Shown: one piece after another, positions 24,101 to 34,297 of the stretch | How positions within the stretch are numbered: position 1 is the stretch's first letter | How the letters are laid out: every line of letters starts with the position of its first letter | Source: Arenicola marina | Taxonomy: Eukaryota; Annelida; Polychaeta; Arenicolidae | Assembly: GCA_964019135.1 (NCBI GenBank) | Contig: CAXHSH010000416.1 | Span: forward strand, 248,001-312,000 | Direction: 5' to 3' | DNA: 64,000 nt | Translations under genes and position numbers: made by a program | The notes under the pieces: generated by a model | What the model saw: only the letters and a program-made list of their open reading frames with translations | Database searches by the model: none | What the model was told of the DNA's origin: nothing

Positions 24101-27100
24101 ACCTTTAATATGAACCTGTAATAAAGTAACAACCATTCTGTTTTTAATATGAACCTTTACCAGTTAGCTATGTTACATAATGTGCACGAGTTACAGTGAC
24201 ACATGAACTCCTCCGATGTTGACAGAATTGCTTTAAATTCCTTCGCAGATATGGCTGACTTTGTTCCATGTGTGAGCATATTCCACAATTTCTGCCTTGA
24301 TACTTCACTGAATTTTGGCCATAAGCTGTTGTCTTAACGCGTGGTATACATATAGTTGGCCCATTTTCAACACGTAATTACTTTCCTTTAAATGATGCAT
24401 GTCATGAAGGTAACTGGGCGTGATCTTGTTAGTGGTCTTGTAAAAATATAAAGCTATTTTGAGAGGCTGCTGTGCGCTCACCCCCCCCCCCCACCTCCTC
24501 CATTTTTGCTGGTTTCAAAACGGCGGCCACATCAGGACATCAGTTCTGCCGCCTCATCGGTTGGCATCCGTTGTATGTCATAATGGTCAAGATCACAGTG
24601 GATCATTGCAACTTCCCTATGAGACTTTACTGCCTTAGACGCCGCATATACCGCATAATGGTAATCAGTGTCTGCGTTAGCTACACGACGGTTTTGAGCT
24701 ATTGAGCGTGGAAAAAACATTACTTCGCCTAAGGACATTTACGACTTATGTGACCACGTTTTAGCCTCCATCTGGTTGAAGGTCAAATTTCAAGGTCATG
24801 ATCATGCGTAATAAGAACCTTTTTAAGGGGTCGCCCTTTTCTTCATATGGGACATAGCGAGACAAGACTTTGGATAAAATCATGGGGGGGGGGGCATACA
24901 ATATGGTTGACTTTTTTGTTACTGGGAAAAGGGTTTGAGGTAAATGAGGTCCAACTTCAGGTTGTTGCACAAAACGGCAGTTGCAGTAGCCAGGTTAAGG
25001 ATAGGTTTAGGGTTATAAACTTGGCTTGGCACAGCGTGAAGGAAATTGTTGCGCGAGCATCTGGGTCGCGTGATTAGACAGATTTTTAATCATCGGGTTA
25101 TCCGTCCTTCATGCACTTTTTTATTCAAGATATCTGCTTGTGACAAATGCCAGCGCATTGGGCCTCTTGAAAAAAATGAACCTCTGCAACAGATTAAGGT
25201 TTGTAGGGATGTAAGGTTTGTTCGAATGATTTTCAATGATGGACAATTATTTTTAATGCAACACGCCCTTTACTTTACGTCTTTTAATATTTGATGCCAT
25301 CTAGATACCGATAAAAAAAATTGGTTGGCAGCAGCGATGCAGATCCAGACGCGACCAAGGCCATTTATATTATAGAAGGCATTACGCTGACAAGAAAGTG
25401 TATTGCAGTGACTGTCAAACTTCTCATAGAAAAATGGAAAGAAACTAATTTAGTGTTCAGTGTATAACGCACTCAACGCAATTTAATATATTTAACAAGT
25501 GCGATACTTGTATCGAGCATTGTGTAAACTATTGTATTCGACTTTAAATAATTATAAATGGCGTTACATTGATCCTGTCTATCCGGGTATTGATGAAGGT
25601 AACTACATAATTCATTGTTATAGTTAAATTTCATTTAATTTTTCTTCATTTTCTTCTTTTTATCTCCAAAATGTATATTTCAAAACAGGTGACACAACCA
25701 TGGGAAATGCTGGGCGTGGACCCGGTCGGCCCTCTTATTACCACTGGAATTGGCAACAAGTACATACTGACTGCCACCGATTATTTCACAAAATGGGTTG
25801 AGGCATTCCCCATTCAGAATAAAACGGCAGACAGTGTTGTTGCTTGTCTGCTAGAGATTTTCTACAGACACGGGGCCTCGCAAGCCGTCCTGACAGACCA
25901 GGGCCGTGAGTTTGTAAACCAAGTGAGTAACGACACATAATTATCTGTATACTAAATGTTACCGTAATTGTTTATTTTATTTACTACACGTTTTAGTGCA
26001 AGAGGCTTCTTCGAAAGGATTCCTTGCACAGAATGTTATGCCGAAGACCCTACTCGCAGCAGTAACATAAATTTTTCTCAGGCGCTTTAGAACGTCATCG
26101 TAAGTGTACCTCGACCAGGTGTACAGTTGCTCGCTTAAAGGTCCTGAATAGATATAAACCACACTAAAATTGTACCTTTGTAATAGACAGTTGGGGATAA
26201 GTCTGTTGCAAGCTGATAAGGTGATGACAGCTGGCGAACTAGTGGACCGCTTAGTTAGCTAGTAGTATATCACTTGTGGACTTAAGAGGCATGAAAAATC
26301 CAACGACAGGTGCATTCTTTCTCCCTTTGTGGGGCAGATTAACTTTTGCCAAATTTTATGGCTTGATAAAAATTGTTATCTCTTAATTCGTTTGGCATGG
26401 GTTGGTTGGTAGAACGGCCTTGGAATGGTTAACTGACATGCAGGGTAGGGATGGTAGATGGCAGAAAGCGGGGCAGTGCTATATCTGAGGAATAAGTGTT
26501 GCAGATTCAGCACTGGTCCGTTTCATATAATATGGTGCAAAACGGTAATATGTTCCGTCACTGTTAGTAACCAAATAAGTGAAATGAAAAATTAGAAGCC
26601 CATTTGTTCACTTTTAGTGGGCGTCAGGGAATTACGCCGAATGATAAAGTATAGAGATTCTGGCCGCATTAAAAAAATCGTCAAAAATCCGTAAGGCAAG
26701 CTACTCTGCGATCTTTGCGCTTCGTTGCGATCTTTGCGCTTCGTAGTAGGGCTGAACTATCTCGAAAAACAACTGGACTCAAAAATAACACAGTGCGCAT
26801 AGTGTGAGCGCCAAGTTACTACAAACATCGATACCCCCCCCCCCCCTCCCTCGCTCTGTCCCCCAAGAAGTTAGTATAATCGAGTACTGCAAAAGTACAT
26901 GAACCTTATGGGAACCACGGTTCTGACACGCGCGATGTTGATACCTTGTTTTGTATGTAATCGTTGCACCAGTTACTAAACGATTATTGCCGAATGACAT
27001 AATGATAGTCTCAAAACTCTTGTGATTGAAGTATATTTTGACTATAGGGAAATCGACTCAAGGCATTTTCCTTTTTGGAATAAGCACTTCTCGCTCTTTA

Positions 27101-28108
27101 TTGACCCTAGGAAGATGCATCCGTCTGGAAAAGACGGATGAAAGGTCTGTTTTGGTACGCATTGATTCGCCTGTAGCCTAGGACGCCTATCTTCCGCGGC
27201 TCATGGCGCCACAACGGACCACCCCGTTTTTCTTCGCTATCTAACGGCGGGTGTATGAAAACATAGCCATCATGGCGCGAACATGTATGGTTTTGCGGTG
27301 TCTGTGCATGTGCTGAAAGATGAAAAGAGTAAACTAAGACTAGCAATGTCACTTTTGTCAGTAACCGTCAGACTACAGCTGATTTCGGTACTGTTTAGTT
27401 TCTATTGTAAGTCGTTTGCTTCCTTTTAGATCAATAAAGACTTGTGCGAAAAGCTCAATATAACTCATAAGGTAACTGCAGCTTATCATCCGCAGACCAA
27501 TGGCCTGGATGAGCGCACAAATGGGACTATCAAGAGGTTAGTCTAATCGAGTACTGCAAAAGTACATAAACCTTATTGCAACCATGGTTCTGACACGCGC
27601 GATGTTGATACCTTGTTTTGTAGGTGATCGTTGCACCAGTTACTAAGCGATTATTGCCGAATGACATAATGATAGTTTCCAAACTGTTGTGATTGAAGTA
27701 TATCTAGATTACTCATTACTCATACCTGTCAAAGCGAAATGATATCGCATACTTCAAATAGCTTCATATACGATGAATTTTGTTATTTTTGTTCATTTCT
27801 GTTGCTCTATGAGTATTAGCTGCTCAGGTTGAAATTATGGAGTCCGCTGAAGACTTTATTTCGCAGTGACTGACAAGGCTATTGACAAGAATATGGCAGC
27901 CAACGCGAAAGGTTATTTTAGAAAAGAATTGCGTTTCAGAGCTTTGAAGAAACTAGTGTCCGAGAGAGGCGACAACTGGGACCAGTTTCTTGGGCCAGTG
28001 TTGTTCTCCTTGCGAACCAAAAAACAAGCCTCAACCAAATTCAGTCCGTTTCATCTGCTGTATCATAGAGAGGCGAAATACCCCGTGGAGCTGCCAGAGC
28101 CCTCATAA
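18046..28108 (+). CDS. Gene A: GIN/Ginger-type integrase, six exons
   Basis: Exons by splice signals and phase: 18046-18196, 21289-21482, 25130-25198, 25689-25922, 27430-27536 and 27940-28108. All five junctions keep frame (phases 1, 0, 0, 0, 2), giving 307 residues. Layout: basic N-terminus (1-50), H2C2 zinc module (H82, H89, C119, C122), rve integrase core with D149, D208 and E244 (exact DD35E spacing). Closest known group is Ty3/gypsy-type integrase reused in GIN genes, KRBA2-like genes and Ginger DNA transposons. Start chosen for the strong context atcATGG. The TAA at 28106-28108 lies 3 bases before a GTAAGT donor, and a decayed C-terminal exon follows, so the original protein was probably longer. 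Host gene or transposon gene both fit. Confidence 0.8.
18431..18557. repeat. Imperfect long hairpin in gene A intron 1
   Basis: CCTAAAAATCACACGTTAAT on the left and ATTAACGTATGATTTTCAGG on the right are imperfect reverse complements. Pairing continues inward through TGTGACAGTCTGAAGGAT and ATCCTTCAGACAGTAGACTG to an AT-rich loop near 18490. The arms are about 50 bases. It resembles a hairpin MITE or a miRNA-precursor-like fold; no mature sequence is claimed. Confidence 0.55.
19128..19262. repeat. Second imperfect hairpin in gene A intron 1
   Basis: GTTAGCCTAAAAGTTCAG at the left end and CTGAACTTTCAGGCTAAGC at the right end pair. Further in, TTGACACTTGT pairs with ACAAGTGTCAAG, and there is a short palindromic centre around CAGTACAGTTACAGACTGTA. 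The arms total about 55 bases with mismatches. With the hairpin at 18431-18557, this makes two independent foldback elements in the same 3.1-kb intron. Confidence 0.5.
20328..20963 (+). repeat. 318-bp tandem duplication in gene A intron 1
   Basis: The segment starting TCCGTCAAGAATCCTTTCTG repeats after 318 bases as TCCATCAAGAATCCTTTCTG and stays nearly identical to AATTTTTCCATAAGG. Only a few substitutions separate the copies, so the duplication is recent. It contains no ORF of note. Confidence 0.8.
21289..25198 (+). CDS. Gene A exons 2-3: H2C2 zinc-binding module
   Basis: Exon 2 (21289-21482) follows TGTTCCAG and starts with two bases that complete the Gly codon begun in exon 1. It holds LRVVDSRAECHELFEQFHDS, then AIGGHSGVNKTIDAISQRFY and WPG. 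Exon 3 (25130-25198) follows TTATTCAAG and holds ISACDKCQRIGP. Together they give HX6HX29CX2C, the integrase zinc-binding domain that precedes the catalytic core. Exon 2 ends before GTAAGT. Exon 3 ends before a weaker GTTTGT donor, and its small size (69 bases) would be easy for gene finders to miss. Confidence 0.75.
21540..22119. other. Gene A intron 2, unique part
   Basis: The stretch between exon 2 and the tandem repeat contains a purine-rich patch near 21575-21625, a C run near 21996-22010 and the phrase AGAGCCACTCCCACGATTTC (22044-22063). I have seen similar text in interspersed invertebrate repeats. There is no exon that I can support. Confidence 0.4.
22120..23701. repeat. Three 518-bp tandem copies with a reversed edge
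   Basis: Copies start at AAATCGATATTTAATAACC at 22165, 22683 and 23201, an exact 518-base period, and differ at only a handful of sites. The third ends at about 23700. Each copy carries the same 74-codon ORF, a by-product of the duplication. Just before copy 1, TTTTTATCTTTACCATATCA (22123-22142) is nearly the reverse complement of the copy junction TGATATGGTAAAGATAAA. The array is therefore bordered by an inverted motif, as in some tandemly amplified MITE or Helitron-like units. Confidence 0.85.
23702..25129. other. Rest of gene A intron 2
   Basis: A short direct repeat (AACAACCATTCTGT with AATATGAACCTTTA) occurs around 24085-24160. C and G runs sit near 24481-24492 and 24884-24893. ORFs at 24472-24705 and 24847-25077 are driven by these runs and are not recognised. 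Exon 3 of gene A follows at 25130. Confidence 0.45.
25689..27536 (+). CDS. Gene A exons 4-5: integrase catalytic core
   Basis: Exon 4 (25689-25922) starts VTQPWEMLGVDPVGPL (D149) and continues NKYILTATDYFTKWVEAFPI to VLTDQGREFVNQ (D208). Exon 5 (27430-27536) reads INKDLCEKLNITHKV, then TAAYHPQTNGLDERTNGTIK (E244). All three metal-binding acids are present with 35 residues between the second Asp and Glu, as in retroviral-type and Ty3 integrases. Donors are GTGAGT at 25923 and GTTAGT at 27537. Codons keep phase on both sides, which argues for recent selection or recent insertion. Confidence 0.8.
26865..27036 (+). repeat. Copy of the gene A exon 5 donor and intron start
   Basis: This stretch matches 27531-27703 at high identity, from CAAGA(A/G)GTTAGT through CGAGTACTGCAAAAGTACAT and GACATAATGATAGT to GATTGAAGTATAT. 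The downstream copy begins at the last six bases of exon 5 and runs into intron 5. The upstream copy therefore looks like a duplicated exon end plus donor placed 560 bases before exon 5. Sequence before it is C-rich and not exon-like. Confidence 0.8.
27531..27703 (+). repeat. Second copy, spanning the exon 5 donor
   Basis: This is the partner of 26865-27036. It includes the functional-looking junction AAGAG|GTTAGT at 27536/27537 and the first 167 bases of intron 5. The offset between copies is about 667 bases, and exon 5 lies between them. Confidence 0.8.
27940..28108 (+). CDS. Gene A exon 6: end of integrase core
   Basis: The acceptor TTTCAG ends at 27939. The first base completes the Arg codon from exon 5, after which the frame gives ALKKLVSERGDNWDQFLGPV, then LFSLRTKKQASTKFSPFHLL and YHREAKYPVELPEPS. 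This is the usual helix-rich end of the core. A longer ORF starts at 27866, but the family join is only restored by the 27939 acceptor. TAA at 28106-28108 closes the frame just before ATG|GTAAGT. Confidence 0.75.
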
Positions 28109-28287
28109 ATGGTAAGTGTAATTTCCCTCCACATTTGTGGATTTCCTTTAACGGATATTGCTTAAGCCCTGCCATACAAGAACTGTCAGCAAGGCAATAT
28201 CAGGGAATAATAATGAGAACAAATTTTCCGTGTAGGAGTTCTTAAGATTTCCACTGATGTTATTACTTCAAATCAAGTCTCGTTCAG

Positions 28288-28700
28288 GTCGTCAAAGCTA
28301 TCCCAGACGTAAAAGATGTGGAGGTTCAAGAGGAAGAAGTAGAAAGTGATCGGAAAGGTGTTCAAAAGAACGTTCTCACCAACATCGACTTCGCACATGA
28401 GCGGCAAAAGCGAAATACGTCGAAAAAAAAGGAAACATCAGAATCCTGTTAAGACCGGCGATCTCGTGCTGCGTTACAACGCAAAAAAAAAGACTCGCAA
28501 AGGAGGGCCACTTGAACCGGACTTTTATGATCCCTACAAGATCATCGCCCTGCTAATTGTTACAATCACCTCGGTCCCCTTTGTTTTTGTAGAGCGTAAC
28601 AATGTTTGCGTCATGCATGTCCTGTGGAACCGTGCCGTTGTTTCAACAAAGAACGAAAAGTTGGTGGAGATAAGGAAGCAACATAGCTTTACCACACTTC
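28288..28700 (+). pseudogene. Gene A exon 7 remnant: GPY/F-like domain, frameshifted
   Basis: The acceptor CGTTCAG ends at 28287 and phase 0 continues from ATG|GTAAGT at 28111. The frame reads VVKAIPDVKDVEV to DFAHERQKRNTSKKK and then stops. After an A8 run (28423-28430), the next frame gives NPVKTGDLVLRYNAKKKTRK, then GGPLEPDFYDPYKI. This is the chromatin- or DNA-linking GPY/F-type module that normally follows Ty3-like integrase cores, with DPY in place of GPY. Together with the TAA before the donor, this suggests that the C-terminal part was lost. Alternatively the two defects are an assembly error and a polymorphism. Confidence 0.6.
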
Positions 28701-28721
28701 AGTACTTTAGCAGGTATCCTG

Positions 28722-30000
28722 TCAATTCCAGGCGATTTCCCGCCCCCCAATGAATCGATTGCCTCGCCCAGCTCGAAAGCTAATCACCTCGCCGTCAAGT
28801 GACTTTAGAGGGGCCGATTTAGTGATCGTGGGGCCCAGGGCTTTCTTAATTCCGGAATAAATTGCTCGCATATTACCTCTATCAGAAGCGTCCTGGATCT
28901 CACAGAGATTTATCCAGTATTTATTGGCGCAATAACGTGCTGTTTTTTGTACTGCGTTTCTCGCCAGCCTCAGCTGTAAGAGATATGTGTTTGTCGCATT
29001 CAGGTTGTGCTTTATGTGTTCTTCATTTTTGGTTTCGGGAACCGGTTCCATCACTGCTGAGTGAGTGGCGAACCAATCCTTGTTGTCGGATTTCTTTTTT
29101 CACGAACGCTGTCATCGCGGCGCCAAAAATGGCAGAGCGCAGTGTGCCTCAACATTCTTCTACATCAGAAGATTGTTGAGTATCCGGCAGCGTCTGCTCC
29201 AAAGTCTGCAGAAAGTGATGACGCTTGTCGCTCTCCTGCGCACCAAGAGTATCAATCCGTGATTAAGATTTGTATTTAATTGCGTAGAGTTTCCTGGGGG
29301 TGATCAAAACCTTGCTTCGAACAAGCGAATGATCGGTATCGCAATCTGCACTGTGATACGAGACGTGTATTTATGACTCGAGGCAGATGACGCCGTTTTG
29401 GATAGCACCAAGAAACCTTATGCCTAAAGCTTCCTTGGAAAAATGTGTTGGTGATACAGAGTTCGCTCTGCGCGCAGAACTCAAGTAAACGTTGTCCACT
29501 TTCGTTTATTTTTCCCACCTCAAAATGTCCTATGCAACTCGACCAAGACTCATGGTCATCCCCAACACGTGCATTAAAATCCCCCAGAATGAAGAAATGA
29601 TCGCTTCTGGCGCCTGACTTATTACCTCCCGAAGAGAGTCGTAAAAACGATCTTTGTCTTCAGCGGTAGCATAAAGCGTTGGAGCGTATTCGCTGATTAT
29701 AGAAACGGGCGCCCGTTTGGAATGCATACGGAGGGACATTACTCTCTCAGAAACTGCGACAGGCTTTTCGATTGTCCTTGCCAGTCCTTGTCAGTCTATT
29801 TTTGACGGCAAAGCCCACACCGTGTTCGCGACGGTACTGCATGGGCCCCCTTACCTTGCCGCGCCAGTAAAACGTGTAATTAGCTTCTTTCACTTATCCC
29901 TCGTCAGCCAATCGCGTCTCCTGCAGGGCAAATATATCTACGTTAAACTGCGACCCACTACGTATTGCATTGTCGCGCCGACGAAGCCGCTATAGGTCTA
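28722..30000 (-). mobile_element. RTE-like LINE fragment, frameshifted
   Basis: On the minus strand, from about 30.0 kb downward, decayed frames read LQETRLADEG, HGVGFAVKNRL, ISEYAPTLYATAEDKDRFYD (29530-29739), INESGQRLLEFCAQSELCIT (29276-29518) and then NYWINLCEIQ-like text with NMRAIYSGIKKALGPT (28722-29054). This is the endonuclease-to-linker region of the LINE family often mislabelled craniofacial development protein 2-like, which I place near RTE. No RT palm is present, so both ends are truncated. It begins directly after the gene A exon 7 remnant, so it may have landed in that gene's 3' part. Confidence 0.65.
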
Positions 30001-30505
30001 ACTTGCTCAACGAAATCTGAGAAATACTACCGATTCCTCCAACCTTGAACAAACTGGAGAATTGACCACTGTTTGGCTCTCACGATTAGTCAACCGGATA
30101 CAAACTTATCCACATGTATCCATGTCCCGCCTTATCAACGAGCCTCGTCGGTTTATTTTTTTTTAATTGATGCTCATCTTTTATTCCCAATCATCAATGT
30201 AACAAACGAATGTTGGCCTATCTTATGGTCGTGTTACCCTCTTGTCAATGTCATATCAGTAATTTTAATTAGTTATACTCATTTGTGGTCACAATATAGA
30301 TAATGTACTTTATTTTATTGTGTATAGGTTTATATATATATATTTTATTGAATTATATTATATATGATACATACACACATGTTACGATTTCATGCAAAAA
30401 GAAAAAGCAAACTACCGATGTTGTACATTTGAAAAACACAAGATTATATAAACACCAGTTCAACTTGACAGAAAATATTCTAGCAACGATTTCCCGCATT
30501 TTTGC

Positions 30506-31340
30506 CTAAATTTTTTTAGTCAATAAAAATATTTTGCCCGTACATCTGGCCACATATATATATCTCTTTGCTACTAATAGAATTAAATTCAGAGGATCTT
30601 CATTGCTTTCTTTTAAAACCCCTATCATTATGTCTTTTGAAGTGAACACATCTACGTCTCTGATATTCGCTTGATTACGTAACCAATAATACAACTTTGT
30701 CCACAGTATCTTCACCTCGTCACATTCCACGAAAAGATGGTCCGTAGTTTCCGGATTTTTTCCACAGAAATTGCATATATTGTTCTCTATAATATTACAG
30801 TGCTTTATAAAGGCATTGGTCACAACTATCTGTGGATAACGGCAAACTGAAAACTCCGTAACTATTCATCGATAGTTATCAGATATGGTAATTTATATAT
30901 CATAGACCATTCATATGTAACTGTTTATTCCGAGTATTTCGGTCCACTTATGGTCGTTATTAAAACAAAACCGCAGACTGGTAACCAACCTTGTGTACAA
31001 ATAGTTGCATACTATTTTAACTGACAATAATTCTTCTAACCGCAGACACGAAACAACTTTTAGTTTCTGTCCTTCCTGTCCGGCCCGTGTAATTTCTCAT
31101 CCTACCCGCTACTTTAATCCACGAGTTAAACCAAATGGTCTCATTGAGAACTTCAGTCTTTGAGTCTATTTCGTGAAAGTGAAATGATGCTTCAATCACG
31201 CAGTGTATAAAATTGTTTTCTACATATCTCAATGGGAGTTCCTTGACATCAATACTCTTAACATTACATTTCCACATAATGTCCTTCATTTGTCCGAGGT
31301 AATGTGAAACTAGGTAGGACAGCGTATTTTTTTTTGCCAC
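30506..31340 (-). pseudogene. L1/Tx1 C-terminal region with zinc knuckle
   Basis: The ORF at 31340-31017 continues the RT C-terminus (YLVSHYLGQMKDIMWKCNVK). After a gap of about 200 bases, the ORF at 30823-30506 holds NICNFCGKNPETTDHLFVEC and DEVKILWTKLYYWL. This is the CxxC...H...C zf-RVT type motif typical of L1/Tx1 ORF2 ends. A minus-strand A-rich stretch at about 30530-30480 probably marks the 3' end. Confidence 0.7.
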
Positions 31341-32437
31341 CTCTTAACCCTTGAGGCTTTGACGGCCTTATCTCTTATCGATACATTTATGATGTTCATA
31401 CCGCCGTGGTTTCTGTCGTTATACATCACGGTTCTCTTTATACCTTCTGGTTTGCCATTCCATATAAATTTGAATATATCTTTTTGCAAAGCGTTATAAT
31501 AGTTCTCGTCGACCGTCGGTAAGACTGACATGACATAGGTAAGCTTTGGCAAAATATGCGTTTGTACAATGACATTTCTACCAAAGAGAGATAGTTTCTT
31601 ATTTTTCCAGAGATCAATAACACTTGCAATTTGCTGTTTGGTGTTGTTGTAATTTACCATACATCTATCCCTTTTGTTTGCGCAAACTATAATGCCAAGC
31701 ACCTTAACGGGGCCATTTGTCCAGATGATATTGCTTTCAGGTAGAATGATAACATAGCTATCCTTTATTTTGCCAATAGGAACAATTACTGTCTTATCAT
31801 AGTTAACTCTTAAACCAGAAAGCCCATAAAAGTTATCGAATGTATCAATTACCCTTTGCAGAACTCGCTTTGAATACTTCAAGAATAAACCCGTATCATC
31901 GGCGTATTGGATAATTTTGAACTCTTGTTCTCCACATTTTATGCCGACTATTTCTGGATCACTTCTTATCTTAATAGCTAGAATTTCTGTTCCTAGAAGA
32001 AATAAATAAGAAGATAGTGGGCATCCCTGTCGTAATCCCCTCGAGATAGGAAACATTTGTTGTCCACCCAATATTACGCAGCTACCTATGTCTTGGTAGA
32101 AAGTTTCTACCCATGTTAATATGGAATTCCCAAAGTTTAAGTAGTCAAGTGTCTGTCTTAGGAAGTTCCAATCTATGGTGTCGAAGGCTTTTCCAAAGTC
32201 CACAGACATAAATAAAGGTATCTGTATTAGGAAGTTCCAATCTATGGTGTCGAAGGCTTTTTCAAAGTCCACAGACATAAATAAAGCTTCTAGATTTTGT
32301 TCTTCCGCAATATCTATCAGTGTTGTAAGTGTCACAATATTCTCCCCAATATATCGATCCTTCATAAAACCCGTTTGGTTATGATGTATCAAGTTATCTA
32401 AGGTACTTTTCATCCGAGAAGCAATACTTTTGGTCAT
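31310..32437 (-). pseudogene. L1/Tx1 RT palm with duplicated motif A
   Basis: The 375-codon ORF contains MTKSIASRMKSTL, NQTGFMKDRYIGEN, motif A MSVDFEKAFDTIDWNFL, then a second motif A (MSVDFGKAFDTIDWNFL) 23 residues later. ISRGLRQGCPLSSYLF (motif B), IIQYADDTGLFLKY (motif C) and VKVLGIIVCANK follow. The extra motif A comes from a 69-bp in-frame tandem duplication. The ORF ends at a T9 run (31327-31335), beyond which the homologous frame is shifted. Confidence 0.85.
32161..32290 (-). repeat. 69-bp tandem duplication inside RT motif A
   Basis: GGAAGTTCCAATCTATGGTG occurs at 32161 and again at 32230, with CCACAGACATAAATAAAG ending both units. The two copies differ at single positions (TTTTCC against TTTTTC). 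Because 69 is a multiple of three, the RT frame survives with two copies of the DFxKAFDTIDWNFL block. Confidence 0.9.
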
Positions 32438-32458
32438 CAGTTTGTAATCAGAATTTAT

Positions 32459-33287
32459 TTATGAGAACGGACGCCAATCTTCAAGATAAACACTATCCTT
32501 GCCCGGTTTGGAGATTAAGGTAATGACTGCTTGTCGTTGAGATATGGACATGTGTCCCTTTCTGTATGCGAGATTGAATGAGTCAACGAGGAGTTCTTTG
32601 ATGTCGGCCCAGAAAACCCTATAGAACTCGTAAGGAAGCCCGTCCGGACCGGGTGATTTATTTTCTTGGCACGTTTGAAGAGCATTAAAAACTTCTTCTT
32701 TTGTTAATTCTCCTTCTATCGATTGTTGTGTTGGTGTGTTTAGCTTTGGGTGTTGCTCTACAAAAAAATCGGAATACGATTCTTGTTTTCGAGGGACCCT
32801 TGTGTACAATTTGCGATAAAAGTCTTCACATTGTGCGAGCACCTTATCTTTACCACTTATGATTTCGTCGTTGTTATCCCTTAATCGTTCTATGAGTTTT
32901 TTTATTGTAATTGCGATGCTCAAGTTTTAGAAAATAGCTTGTTGGTTTCTCGCCTAGTTCATACGTTAACGATTTGCTTCTCAGGATTGTACCTTTCATT
33001 TCAATTTCAACTATTTCATCTATCTCTTCTTTAACCAAACAAATATCGCGTTCTGTTTCACTGTCAGACGTAATTGCAAGTTTTTGTTCTAAACGTTTGA
33101 GACGCTTCTCAAGAGCGCTCAGTTTATTTTTACCAGATTTTTTCTTGCGTGACGAAAATGCGATTGATTGGCAGCGAATGTTGTTTTTAACTGCATCCCA
33201 AATTAACATGCTATCTTGTTCCGCTTCAATTTGCGTTGTTTCTAAAATTGTTCGTTTAATTATTTCACGATAGTCTTCATCCGCCAA
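32459..33287 (-). pseudogene. L1/Tx1 linker and RT N-terminal part
   Basis: Two ORFs in different frames (33287-32874 and 32923-32459) cover the linker with ADEDYREIIKRTILETTQIE and LGEKPTSYFLKLEHRNYNKK. They continue into the RT start with FNALQTCQENKSPGPDGLPY, LISKPGKDSVYLEDWRPFS. A TAA at 32461-32459 stands where relatives continue into the next RT block. The frame switch near 32900 is the second lesion. Confidence 0.75.
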
Positions 33288-34053
33288 CCAGCAACATTTT
33301 AGTTTCCATAGACCGCGGCCTCGAATTCCCCAAAATTATATTTATAAATACTGGTGAATGGTCGGAGAGAAATTTCGGTAGGATTGTTGAGCTCTGAGTC
33401 ACATTAACCAGTGCGGAGGATACAATGAAGAAATCTAATCTAGTAAAGATTAACTCAGGATAATGTGTATAGTATGTGAAGTCCCTTTCTGTTTCATGTT
33501 GCGCTCTCCATACATCTGTTATATCATTTTCTTCCATATACGTTTTTATAACCGCTCTACATTTTACATTTGGATGAAAGGCTCTTCCTCCCTTCTTGTC
33601 TAATTCGTTGTTTAAAACACAGTTAAAGTCTCCTCCAATTATTGTCTGCGTGGCGTTGAGGTCATCCAAAGTACTAAACATGTCTATAAAAAAATCTGGT
33701 AGGTCCTTGTTATAACCATAAATGTTAGCGAGCGTAAATTTAGATTCGTTTAATTCTACGTCAATAATAACAACACGCCCAAGTTCGTCAACTTTTTGGT
33801 TATGAATCTTAATATATAATTCCTTTCTTAACATAATACATACACCCCTAGCGCTGCTCGTACCATGTGAAAAGAACAGTTGTCCATCCCATTCGTTTCT
33901 CCATGTAAATTCATTCCTTTTAGTACTGTGCGTTTCTTGCAAAAACACTATATGGCATTTTTTAATTTTCGAAAACCAGTGGAATAGTTTCTTTCTTTTC
34001 AGCGGATTTTGCAACCCTCTAACGTTATGTGTTAAGAGTTTAATACCCTCCAT
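33277..34053 (-). pseudogene. L1/Tx1 endonuclease domain
   Basis: The 258-codon ORF starts MEGIKLLTHNVRGLQNPLKR and holds CHIVFLQETHS (catalytic Glu), RGVCIMLRKE, TLANIYGYN, QTIIGGDFNCVLNNELD (Asp, Asn) and LPKFLSDHSPVFINI (SDH). All classical AP-endonuclease residues are present. Reading is lost near 33300 around a short G run, after which GRGLWKLKCCWLADEDYR continues in another frame. Confidence 0.8.
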
Positions 34054-34297
34054 ATTCCGTTTGCGCGATAAACATACATGACATTATTACTGTATTCAAC
34101 GTAGATAACAATCGATCGCTGTGATTTTTAGCAAGAAGCATAGGGGCAGTATCTAATGTTTTAACGTGCTCCTGTGAATATTGATATTCTTCATTTGCAT
34201 TGTAACGCGATGCAAACAACGAAACAACTTCACAGAATCCACAACATGTAACATAATACAACAGACACACTTTCATTAGATGTTGCCAGCCTCTCAA

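Noticed and set aside
27866..27939. Earlier start for gene A exon 6 at the TCGCAG acceptor
   Set aside because: The join from exon 5 would be out of frame. The acceptor at 27939 completes the split Arg codon and restores the family sequence.
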